NCBI GenBank assembly: GCA_040954595.2
Contig: CM082594.2
Location: forward strand, 5,394,001-5,458,000
Direction: 5' to 3'
From: Balanoglossus misakiensis
Taxonomy: Eukaryota; Hemichordata
Length of the DNA stretch: 64,000 bases
The position numbers were made by a program, and so were the translations under genes. How positions within the stretch are numbered: position 1 is the stretch's first letter; each line of letters opens with the position of its first letter. Of the stretch, positions 37,601 through 48,400 are shown piece by piece. The notes beneath the pieces are model-generated. The model ran no database searches. It had not been told where the DNA came from and worked only from the letters and a program-made list of their open reading frames with translations.

Positions 37601-39655
37601 GAAAGTTATTTACGTACAGCAAAAGCAAGAGTGACCAATCATGGTGCCTTACAGAACAGCTTGTGTACCTTGAAATGGTAACAGTGCATGTGTATATGCA
37701 TGACCAAGTATTGGTGACCACAAGCTAGATTGTATTGAAAGACCATGATAATAAATGGCATCACAGCCATCATAACCTGCCAGGTTGGTCAGAGTAGAAT
37801 GACCAGTCAGAAATCCATGATATGCGAAACATTTTCCCTTACAAAGGGTTTCAAATATGAGTGGCATGAATGATGGTTTTTCTGTTTGACCACCATACAT
37901 TCATTGTTGATGCACTGTATACATCTTGATCACGGAAAGGAATCCTTTGGGGAATCTCAAACTCTAGTATACTTGTGGGAGCTGAGTCACCTCCATGACA
38001 ACAGCCAGACAAACAATTCACCATTAAACCATTTTATAAATAAAAGCAACAAACATTGAGGGAATTCAACACTTTACAGAGTGTATAATTCTGTTGGTTT
38101 TCATCACTACGTGTTGATATACCGCAGCCGGTACTGTACAGGTGTTATGTGAACATGTACTCTAGGAATCACATAATGGGGAACATGTCAGCTATGTTCC
38201 AAATTTGTATACATGTCATTACATTGTATGTTGCTTGCATTATGCATTGGATATTTTCCATCAGCAATAGGTTTCACAATGCTTGTTTTCAGCATTAATT
38301 TGTTTTTGATTCACATATTACTAACACTAGAATTGTGATGCTGTGTTATCTGTTTATCATGATGCTTTCAGAACTTTCACTTTTTCTATTTGTTTCAGAA
38401 TGTGCTTTTGTAATTTCATGCATTCATTTCTCCTGCATTCTAGTATGCCAGCTTGTATTTTTTCTGCAAGCATGACCCATGATTTATGGCAATCTTTAGC
38501 AATACTTAATATGGGTTTACTGATACTATGTTTTCATTTTTACGTTAACTTCGTGTCTTTCATGTTATGTTAATTCCTTAATTTTAACCCCTCTAAACAA
38601 CTACATCCTAACAGGGAAAATTAAATTTTGTTTTCACTTGTGAAAATAAAAAATTGTTGGTACCGCAATGCTATCAGAGATGAATAGATCTATCCAACAT
38701 ATTAATACAAAAAGCTGGCCCCTGCTAAAGTCATGTTCCTGAAAAAGAAGTATCAGTACTAGTATTCATGGTATTAGTATAAGTATTAGTACACCATTTT
38801 TATGACCCCTAAATGACCTTTCATATGATGCTTTGATAGGTACCAATCAACTTGTTAAGTTGAAACTGATCCGCATAAATTTTCCCACCAAATAATGGTG
38901 AGTTTTGAATTCCTCTTGTACCATATCAAATACACCCGTATGTACAGTCATGTAGGGACCATGGACCACAGATAGAATAACGCAGGGGGTTGTGGGACAG
39001 TTTGCGTTCTGATTGCGTAGCCATGTACTAGACGCTATGTTGAACGCAAATTGTACCATCACACATTGCAGATACCCTATCCGCAAAGTGGTCTATGAGA
39101 TCTTACTTCCTGGATGTATTGACTTGTTGATGTTGTGATAGGCAACCATCTCCAACAGTTCTGCGATGACGGTGGTGGTCGTGCAGCATACAAGCACTTA
39201 CCTAATGACTTGTTTTTGCTGTCCATCTTCCAACACGCAACACTTAAACTCTTACCTCACTTAATCCGCTTCAGTTGCATGTGATAACAGTTCAAACTAG
39301 GGGCCCCAAAACTTCTAAACAGTATTGAACAAACTATGGTAAACTGCAATGTTTTGCCTGATTCTTGCTGAAATGTCATCAAATGTCCCCCCTTGATAAT
39401 TGACATCTGCCATACGCGTATTGATTGTCGGGGCCAATTCAAATACTGATAGCACTTCGAAATTCACGAGGACAATATATATAAACAACACAAAATGGCC
39501 AATCATCAGTCGCACTGGGTAGATAGGTTGGTGAAACAAACTGCATGTGCCTCAATGTAGGCCATTAAGGTCAAAGTGACCAAAGAATAAACTCACCGAT
39601 GCAGTGATGATATCTTGCTTGAAACATCTGTGAATCCTGGCATTCCTTGCAATTA
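31601..39655. other. Gene-poor intergenic region downstream of Nedx
   Basis: About 8 kb with no recognisable coding gene; open frames are short and AT-driven. Visible items: the hairpin at 33260-33318, a direct duplication containing AGAATCATTTCGAC near 35550-35582, a CTCF-like CAGAGGGCGCT at 36445-36459, a TGACGTCA element near 36580, and two diverged copies of a TCACATGNCTNACATACA segment near 37035 and 37287. From about 36 kb the base composition becomes more AT-rich. Confidence 0.5.
33260..33318 (+). ncRNA. Pre-miRNA-like hairpin (candidate)
   Basis: The arms 33260-33280 and 33298-33318 fold into 9 bp (GCUUUUCCG/CGGAAAAGC), then 3 bp (CAA/UUG), then 8 bp (AAGGAGGU/ACCUCCUU). Single unpaired A residues are offset between the blocks, and the terminal loop is about 17 nt. 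Total length is 59 nt. About 20 paired bases with small bulges is the usual shape of an animal pre-miRNA. A decayed inverted repeat or MITE is the alternative. The strand is arbitrary because both strands fold. It lies 1.7 kb beyond the Nedx poly(A) signal. Confidence 0.35.
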
Positions 39656-39885
39656 ATGTTTATGTCCGCGATTGTCACACATATCATTTAGAGTTATGTG
39701 AATGTTTATGTCCGCGATTGTCACACATATCATTTAGAGTCATGTTAATGTTTATGTCCGCGATTGTCACACATATCATTTAGAGTTATGTTAATGTTTA
39801 TGTCCGCGATTGTCACACACATTATATAGAGTCATATGAATGTTTATGTCCGCGATTATCACACATATCATTTAGAGTCATGTGC
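39656..39885 (+). repeat. 46-bp tandem repeat, five units
   Basis: TATGTCCGCGATT recurs at 39661, 39707, 39753, 39799 and 39845, an exact 46-bp spacing. Each is followed by a TCACACATATCATTTAGAG stretch with few substitutions. First member of a contiguous minisatellite cluster. Confidence 0.97.
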
Positions 39886-39898
39886 ATCCAAAGTTTAT

Positions 39899-40302
39899 AG
39901 TCAAATGTTTTTGCTTAAGAGCAATGTAAAAAGTCAAATGTTTTTGCTTAAGAGCAATGTAAAAAGTCAAATGTTTTTGCTTAAGAGCAATGAAATAGTC
40001 AAATGTTTTTGCTTAAGAGCAATGAAAAAAGTCAAATGTTTTTGCTTAAGAGCAATGAAAAAAGTCAAATGTTTTTGCTTAAGAGCAATGTAAAAAATTC
40101 AAATGTTTTCAAATTCAAAAGTCAAATGTCTTTGCTTAACAGCAATGAAAAAAGTCAAATGTTTTTGCTTAAGAGCAATGTTCAAAGAGTCAAATGTATT
40201 TCCTTAAGAGCAATGTTCAAAGAGTCAAATGTTTTTGCTTAAGAGCAATGTTCAAAGAGTCAAATGTTTTTGCTTGAGAGCAATGAAAAAAAGTCAAATG
40301 TT
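39899..40302 (+). repeat. 33-bp minisatellite, about 12-13 units, with a small hairpin per unit
   Basis: TCAAATGTTTTTGCTTAAGA recurs every 32-35 bp from 39901. TTGCT-TAAG-AGCAA in each unit is a 5-bp-arm inverted repeat. Units have A-rich linkers at first and TTCAAAGAG linkers from about 40180, so two subfamilies are visible; one unit near 40099 is truncated. Because 33 is a multiple of three, an open frame MFLLKSN... repeats through it. That frame is a by-product of the repeat. Confidence 0.95.
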
Positions 40303-40323
40303 TAGTCCGTACTTATTCCATTT

Positions 40324-40512
40324 TTAAATCGGAGATTTCCTGGGGTAGTCAAAGTGTTTCAAAATCGGAGATTTCCTGGGGTTTCAAAATCGGAGATTTC
40401 CTTGGGTTGTCAAAATCGGAGATTTCCTTGGGTTGTCAAAAATCGGAGATTTCCTGGGGTAGTCAAAATCGGAGATTTCCTGGGGTAGTCAAAATCGGAG
40501 ATTTCCTTGGGC
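40324..40512 (+). repeat. 25-27-bp tandem repeat carrying GGAGATTTCC, seven units
   Basis: CGGAGATTTCC begins at 40330, 40366, 40391, 40417, 40444, 40470 and 40496, separated by TGGGGTAGTCAAAAT-like linkers. The same decamer returns at the unit boundaries of the longer repeats that follow (near 40869, 40904 and 41269). Confidence 0.95.
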
Positions 40513-41640
40513 AGTTTTCCTGTGAAATTCCAAGCTGTACTTATTCTGCTGTATTCTGCCACCAAATGATAAATAGAGAAAGAGTTAATTGGTATTGTGA
40601 AGTGCAGTACCTTAAGAAGCAACATAGCAAACCTGTTTAAATTTCTCATTGTTCAACTTTTTTTGTCAAACATTTGCAACATCTATCTTGAAATTCTGCA
40701 CCCAGAACAAGTCACTAGTCTCTAGCTGGCCCTTTTAACAAATTTGGCATATTTTCCCTTTTTCATGAAGATTCATTATAGGCTCACTTTTTCTTGCTGA
40801 AAATGAATAGAAATGCTTTTATTCTTACCATGATATACTTCATTTTTTGTTCAATTCAGTGATTTTGATTGGAGATTTCCTGGGGTAGTCAAAAGGTTTC
40901 ACAATCGGAGATTTCCTGGGTCAGTTTTCCTGTGAAAATCCAAGCTGTACTTCTTCTGCTGTGTTCTGCCACCAAAAGATAAATAGAGAAAGAGTTAATT
41001 GGTATTGTGAAGTGCTGTACCTTAAGAAGCAACATAGCAAACCTGTTTAAATTTCTCATTGTTCAACTTTTTTGTCAAACATTTGCAACATCTATCTTGA
41101 AATTCTGCACCCAGAACAAGTCTCTGGTCCTTTTTCACAAAATTGGCATATTTTCCCTTTTTCAAGAACATTCATGAGGCTCACTTTTTCTTGCTGAAAA
41201 TGAATGGAAATGTTTTAATTCCTACCATGATATACTTCGTTTTTTGTTCAATTTACTGGTTTTGATTGGAGATTTCCTGGGGCAGTTTTCCTGTGAAATT
41301 CCAAGCTGTACTTCTTCTGCTGTGTTCTGCCACCAAAAGATAAATAGAGAAAGAGTTAATTGGTATTGTGAAGTGCAGTACCTTAAGAAGCAACATAGCA
41401 AAACCTGTTTAAATTTCTCATTGTTCAACTTTTTTGTCAAACATTTGCAACATCTATTTTGAAATTCTGCAACCAGAACAAGTCACTAGTCTCCCTAGCC
41501 TTTTTCACAAAATTGGCATATTTTCCCTTTTTCAAGCACATTCATTTTGGCTCACTTTTTCTTGCTGAAAATGAATAGAAATGCTTTTATTCTTACCATG
41601 ATATACTTCATTTTTTGTTCATTTCAGTGATTTTGATTGG
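40512..41640 (+). repeat. Three tandem copies of a ~360-410-bp repeat
   Basis: CAGTTTTCCTGTGAAA starts copies at 40512, 40922 and 41283. Each continues through CCAAGCTGTACTT, the AAATAGAGAAAGAGTTAATT block, AAGAAGCAACATAGCAAA and TTTTTCTTGCTGAAAATGAAT. The copies differ by a few percent and small indels. The third ends near 41640 in TGATTTTGATTGGCAG. Confidence 0.95.
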
Positions 41641-44600
41641 CAGCTCTTTGTGGTGCATCTTCAATATCTTTCAATACCTGAAATACACATAATATTTAAC
41701 AAAGATTAGTTAGTTACCCACAAAAGACTAATTCTCAATCTTTCAGATTCCCACAAACCCCTCCACCCCTCCCAATATCGAATGGGATCGCCCATCGGAC
41801 TGACCCTAAGCCTGAGGTCACAATGTAACTACTAAACTGCTACACTGCACTGATGATGCAACACACACGTGCACACTGGACGCACGTGGAGTGACAATGC
41901 GCAAAATTATGGTTTTCTTTGCCACAAAATGATAATTCTACAACGTATATGGCAACAATTCAAAAGAACTAGTGATTAAAAGGTACTGGACAGTATTCGT
42001 GTAGTAAAAGTTTCTTGCTCAAAGAGTTGAAATTCCGCCGTGGGACGAAAGCGGGACATGCACGGCCACGGCCCGGGGCGCCCGATCCCGTTGACCGATG
42101 CGCGTGTATGCTGACCCGTACTATTGGAATCAATTTCGGAACTGTTTCGCGGGAAAATGGCACATGTATTATCCGTTCGGACGGTTTGTTTAATAGCTCG
42201 ACTACAGTCTCCCGCTAACTATCTGTTTTCGGGAGTACGAGTGCCAGCCCGCACGGACAAGAGACCTTTGCAAGCGGAGATTACTATAGAGCTCACGGTA
42301 CACATGAACCAATGAGATACACTGTAAAGGCAGCTGGCGGCTCAATAAAGTTTTTGTTGGTTTTAGATTTCCTACACCAAAATAACTTCAAGTTATTTTT
42401 GAAAGGGGGGGGGGTTAATTCCTTGGTTAACTTTTGGCGAAAATGACACATAAAAAATAATCAATAACGTGACTTTTTAAGAACCGATTTTGATTTTTTT
42501 TCCCATGTTGTCTCTATTCAGCATTCTATCATATTGCACTATTTTGGAGATGCTTACTTAAAACTTGAAAATTTTGCATTTTAACCCGCCTTAGCCATAA
42601 CCCCCGCGACACACCTGTTGTCCGGTCGATATTATTGACGTATCTACCTATATGTTTTTACTTACCGGGGCCATTGTCGTCAAAAATCCAAACACAGGCG
42701 ATGAGGAATGTGCGGATCTGGTTCTCTTAGTGGACACGACTATACCCCATGGCAACGATACCATGGCAATGAGGGTGAGTTAGGGTTAGGGTTAGGAGGG
42801 TTAGGGGTGGCAATGTGAGGGTGAATTTAACCCTAACCCTAACCCTCCTAACCCTAACCCTAAAAAACCATATTATCGCCCGTGGAGTATAGTCGTGTCC
42901 ACTAAGAGAACCATATCCGAATGTGCGGCCCGGTCCTACAGCGTGCGCGGCCATTTTTTAAACGTCCGCACGACAACAATCCAGGTGGTGACTTAACCAA
43001 TCACTGAGAAGCGCGTCTCCTTATATGGAAACAAAAATAACATCGCGTCTCTCAGTTAAGAAATCGACGTGAGAAACCTTTTAAATTTTTTAAGTGGTCA
43101 ACTTTTTGTCAAAGATTTGCTACATCAATCCCATCAACACGGTCTCCAAAATAGTGGTGAGTGATGCGTGACTATGGCGCGTGTGTTAATTGCAGAGTCG
43201 CATGGATTTTGTGCTCAAATTCCATGCGAATTCGTTCATTTCTTCAAAGTCAGGAAGGTTATCGTCGGGGGAGGGGGGAGAGAAGAGGGTTGGAGATTTA
43301 GCCCTTCTTGCCGTTGATGGCGTTCTCGTCAGACTCCTTTCTGTTATTAAAATAACATACCGCCTCAACTATCAGAAAAACCACCTTTCTACCCGTGCTG
43401 TACAGTAAAACATGGTCAGAAGTCCCTTCTGAATTTTGCATGCTCTATATTCACGTTTCAAGTCACTTTCCAGGTAGGAAATATCCACTGAGCAAAAGTC
43501 GAACCTCCGCGTTATCCACTTGATACAACATCCAGACCTACACACAAAACAGGCAACGCTCTATAAAAACGCCCATACGCGCTGAACGGGTCACATCCGT
43601 TCAGTATCATTGGGGACAGCTTAAAAACCGACAAAGAAAGTCTCCAAAGAACACGAACTCGATCAAGAATTGTCAAAATTTACAGCTCCTGATCCATGAA
43701 ACATTTAGCCTACACTCAGGAAATGTTCCGGGCTGTGGAGAATTATTGCGAAATGTCACCTTCCCAATCCCCATCCCCCTGGAGAATGCTTGTCAGTGTT
43801 TGACGTCATTTTTTTCTCCAGCTATGTGCATCACGACTCCCATCGGCGCACCGGGATGTATTTGATCAATTACACACGCCTCACTCGTATACAATTATGC
43901 CATGTGGGTTTTTTTCCTGACATTTTGCGCCAAGCAATGGATTATGACTGAGTGAGTGGCGCCCCAGCAATGGAACTGACTGCCACGTCAGAGCGTTGTG
44001 TCCCAAATAGAAACGATGATGATGATTGTGACGAAACGATGAGAACCGATTTGGCATGTGAAACGGGTTCTTGTCAAAGTAGGACATTTTCAATATAAAA
44101 CGCTACAGTACTGGTTCGGGGGTTGAAGTGATGGAGAGATCCGTTGCATTGCCAATCGCGAGCAGTCATCTTTGACATCTCGAGAGAGAAAAAGTCTTGC
44201 TGTTGAAAGACACGGTCAACGAGCAATGGGGTTGCTTGGATCAATTTCAGTTTATCAGTCATGTCGCGGGATTTTGACGTCACCATGAAAATGAAAATGA
44301 TTTGCGGTTTTGCATTTATAATGTTTAGAGGTGGTTTTGTTCTAGTTTGTTCGTTTGGAAAATCCAGTCTATTTTACACGTTGTGTCGAAATCAGTAATG
44401 TTCAATTTCTCTGATGTTAAGTAATGGCTACACTGGTGTACATTTTCCTTCTATATTCGGAGTAGTTCTCTATTCTTTAGATTTGACATCGCCTCTAAAA
44501 TCGGTTATACGTTCAAATGGAATTATCTCTAAGTTAGTTACCGTAACAACGTTATACTCGTTTGTCACGACGGTGTGTTCTGTGCAGATGTGACGCAGTC

Positions 44601-44739
44601 GACAAGTGAATAAATTTCAAGGACTGTATATTCACCCTTTTACGACTCTAAAGAAACACTAAAACGGCAAATGAAATTCAATTTATCCTTGTACACAGGC
44701 TTGAAATCCGCCGAACGAATTCCAGAAGATGCTGTGCCG
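41641..44739. other. Intergenic stretch with a GC-richer island and a fold-back element
   Basis: No gene recognised. 42020-42300 is locally GC- and CpG-rich (CCACGGCCCGGGGCGCCC near 42064) with CCAATGAG at 42309 and AATAAAG at about 42343. A G-run lies at about 42405. The telomere-like fold-back element is annotated separately. The open frames 43186-43368 (minus) and 43190-43408 (plus) overlap each other and show no domain. Confidence 0.45.
42720..42912. mobile_element. Fold-back element with telomere-like TTAGGG arms
   Basis: Two nested perfect inverted repeats. The outer arms (26 bp, GGTTCTCTTAGTGGACACGA...) are 42720-42745 and 42887-42912. The inner arms (21 bp, TTAGGGTTAGGGTTAGGAGG plus one G) are 42780-42800 and 42843-42863. 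Similarity may extend a few bases beyond the outer arms (GCGGATCT / CGGATAT). There is no coding capacity. It fits a non-autonomous fold-back/MITE-type insertion; I did not identify a clear target-site duplication. Confidence 0.7.
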
Positions 44740-44762
44740 TGACGTCATAGTGGCTGACGTAA
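44740..44762 (+). promoter_or_regulatory. Paired CRE-type sites
   Basis: A full palindromic TGACGTCA at 44740-44747 and a second TGACGTAA at 44755-44762, about 145-168 bp upstream of the candidate signal-peptide exon. They match the CREB/ATF consensus. Function is inferred only. Confidence 0.4.
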
Positions 44763-44907
44763 CTCTCTGGCACCTTTGCTGTATTTCCGTTTAAAGCTGA
44801 CATTTCGACCTCACACTTAAATCGCTACTACTTCTTTATTAATTTCACACGTGGTTTAAAACAAACCCGGCATGCAGTGTGTCCCCCTTTCATGATAGTC
44901 CTTTCCC

Positions 44908-45450
44908 ATGGTGCATTGCGGTTTTATCTCTAGTAGAGTCGCATCAAACATCATTGTCATCGCTGCGTTGGCCTCAGCTACAGCCGCATTTACACTATCA
45001 CAGGGCGGGAGTCTCCAGTCATTTGACAACACTGAACACCGGTACCAGGTAAGATATTTAGCTGTCTTTAAAAGATCACTGGGCGCAACATTTGGCTTTT
45101 TCGAAATGTTAGTTCCTCTATCAGTTTTTTTGTTCTACTCCCTCTAGCATGTTAACACTGCTTGTCAGCGTAGCCTGTAAGTATGTACTTTTTGTCAGCA
45201 AATGTCCGGACTTTAATTCAGTTCCACGCAATGAAGCTATTTGGATACTGGCGTTGAACAAGAAACTTCATTCGATCGATACATAGAATAAAACATTGAC
45301 CAATAGGAAAAAAATGTTTTAAGTGTAACCCCAATAGTCTCACTAGAAAATATCGAAATTGTGGTCAAGCTTCTCATGTTCCAGTTCGTGAATTACAGTA
45401 TATCGTCGGAGGAGAAAAGATTTCGAGATCAAATCTCTATTCAGACGTGA
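44908..45450 (+). CDS. Candidate small secreted peptide (two exons, ~68 aa, speculative)
   Basis: The ATG at 44908 opens 47 codons with a signal-peptide pattern: a short polar N-terminus, the hydrophobic core SNIIVIAALASATAAF, and small residues suitable for signal peptidase near residues 26-28. The frame ends exactly at CAG|GTAAGA (45048/45049), a good donor in phase 0. A phase-0 acceptor TTCTCATGTTCCAG at 45371-45384 would add FVNYSISSEEKRFRDQISIQT and a stop at 45448-45450; the tail contains a KR dibasic pair. A TTTAAAAC box lies at about 44855 and two CRE-like sites lie upstream. No family is recognised. Other exon combinations are possible, and it may be spurious. Confidence 0.25.
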
Positions 45451-48400
45451 ACTACGAATATGAGATGAGATTGTTTGACTCTAGGAAAAGCATTTGGGAA
45501 AACTGTTGACTTAGCAAATAGCGACTATACGAATGAATGCCCGACTGAATATGAAGTGTTTTGCATAATAACAGGGATGTATATACAGTCAAATGCATTT
45601 CTCGAATTTAGAATTTACAACGGCGATGGACACTTTTTGTCGTCTGATTCGGTCCTGGTCAATCATATTTACAATATGATGGAATGAAGACATTCTGTGC
45701 AATATGGAGATAAGATATTGCAAGCGAGGGTGATGCACTCACAACATCAATTTTGACTACAATGGCATTTTTTATTTCGCGTTTACTCACCCGGCAAATA
45801 GTCAATCAAACGTTTTTATAATGAAACCACCAAAAGAAATACATCTTGCAAATGTTGTCGTGAGTGCTTTACTTGACACAGTGTTGCCTGTAGATAGCTC
45901 CTGTTGGAAGCAGAAATGATGTGCAAATCTTTAAATTCCATTTAAATAATCAAAGTATACCGGAATTTCAAATGTAATAAATGTGCAAGCTGTTGTTGAA
46001 TTACATAAAAACTACAACTGTCATGTACAATGATAATGAGTACTAATTAGTTTTTCGGGTTTCCACACGAATGAGTTCCCTTTTTCTGTTCGTGGTCTTT
46101 TCGGATTATAAACGGCTTGTAAACGACCCGTTATGATCAACCTGATATCCTGCCGAACATGTATTTCAGTGTCAACGCGTTTACTGAATCGCCGCCTCTA
46201 ACAAGCACATTGTGTGTGAAAATGTCGATCATAATTAAGACATAAATGACAAGGTGCGATGTCTGTGAATCACAAAATCACGACCAGCGCTCTTGTATAC
46301 TAAAAATAATCAAAACACAGCAAATGTCGCCGATTAAAGTTAAGATAATTTGTTAGTTGAGTTAGAGCCTGCTCGTTTATGCACTGTGCGGCAGAATCAG
46401 TATTCAAGACGGAGATATGTTGTGTTGTGTTGACGTCTGTAGAACGCCTATACACGGTACACCAACGACGTGAGCCGAGCTTTTTCGTGTGTTAATAACC
46501 ACGGGCAAAACTTGACGACATAATCACAACACAGCACAATATACATCAAGGTTGAAAAAACATTTTCCGGCGATGAAACCTTCAACGAAAAATACTGTCT
46601 CCTCTCTTTACAATAATTTCTGTTAAAATGTGTCCGGTAACAGAAACAGCGAAATAGTGTACCCATTCACAACGTCCTATATACATGTACTATTCCTTAG
46701 TGAATTGAAGATGGCAAATCAGAACTGACGTCAAAAACGTCTTGCAATTTACGAGTGATGTGAACACTATCGTGACGGCATTATGGTGTCTGACCGTGCC
46801 ATATTCTCTGTTCAGGAAGTTTCTCTTTGATCAAACGAATGCAAGCCTTTGAAAGCCAAACATCATTACCTAGACTTCGAAAGCAGAGTCAAGCTATAAA
46901 AGCAAATTTCCAGTCAAGTCACGCGTCAAACAACGCGAGTAAAAGAAATAAAAATCTAGTCGTATCACGGACAAATCTGAGGGCACCCTCGCAGTTCACA
47001 TTATCCACCCAAACTGTCTGAAATAATCACCCACGTGTGACTTTATAGGAGAAGTTACGCCCCGTGCTTGTTTTGCGGATAACGATCAATGTTGGCCGGC
47101 TTAATTCCAATCTTACTTTTTGCTCAGTGGCTGTCTTGAGGATAGGGAACGTTGAATACCAAATCGTTATGGTGGCTTTGGGTAGGTACGAGGTATCATC
47201 CAGCTACAATTGATATCAGACACCGACAGCCGAAGGTAATCAGTTCAAAAATAGTTTTATTTTCATAGACAGTACAGGTAGACTCTATTTTGTTTAATTA
47301 AATCCATTCATTAATAGGCCTAAATCTCTAGAACATTATTTAACTCAAGTTTGAAAGTTGTAATAAATTCTTAGCTTTGATGAGTTTTTGCCTGGCATTT
47401 GTCCATGCATGCTGAAGTACACCATCTGATAAAGAGAATCACGATTGTGTTTGAAGAAGATTGTATGGTAAATTCTAATATTATACACGAGCCATCGTTG
47501 TAACCGATACTATGTCAGGAAGGGGAAAAACGACACGAAGACACAGGCGGGGATTATTCGGATTTCCTGCCCGGATTTTAGTGGCTTCGGCGTCGTTTTA
47601 ATTTGTCAAGTGGATGACTGTTGCATGAAAACTTCCGCCGTGCTAACGAGAGTTCCTCATCACCTGCCCCGGCAGTTTTGCATCTTGTCAACTGTCAATC
47701 TAGGCCTAAACACACGCACGCACGGCATTCCCGTTTGACCAACAGCAATGTTGACCCTGTCTTTAACACAAACCGAGGCTGCTCAAGTCCAGGGAGATTC
47801 CACTGGTTTCTAAGGAAAGACATCTTTAGCGTCTCTTCATGCTGTGCTAAATTCTAAACCCAGTACTACAGGGAGGGTTGCATCTGCATAGTCGATGCGG
47901 GATTTCCCCCGAGGTTCCATCATTACACGTGGGTTTACTTAAACACAAAAAGTCACGGGTCATTCATTCCGTCGTCTCTCGCTCACAGAAGCTCTGGAAT
48001 TACGGATAATCGTCTTGTCGGGCGCTGAGCATCTCAGTGTTTGAATATCGCAGTCAAGGGAGTAAGTCGAAGATTTAATTATAGGAGACGCCTCGGCATG
48101 TTACCGGTTGTTAGAGTGTTTGGCGCGGTGTACTCACTTTGATTTACACGCGCTGCGCGTCTCCGTGAATGCAAATGGTCTTGTTTGATGGCTTAGCTGA
48201 AATCGATTGCTCCACCTGCTACCAACGCGGAAATTGCTGCCCACGAAACAGTTTCACTTTAATGGTCATCTTTCAATGTTGACACAGGTATTGTGATCCT
48301 ATGTGTTATGTAATTGGTCCTGGTTAAATAATTAATGCTCACTCTTCATACAATTATGAATTAAATTATTCAAATAACTTGTAGAACTACATTTATCCAT

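Noticed and set aside
39899-40302. CRISPR array
   Set aside because: Eukaryotic intron-bearing context, and the 'spacers' are short near-identical linkers; it is a minisatellite.
42780-42863. True telomere or chromosome end
   Set aside because: Only a few TTAGGG units arranged as inverted arms inside a larger inverted repeat, with unique sequence on both sides.
45469-45687. 71-codon open stretch after TTGACTCTAG as another exon of the candidate secreted gene
   Set aside because: No compatible donor/acceptor phase chain was found and no domain is recognised; kept only as a remark.
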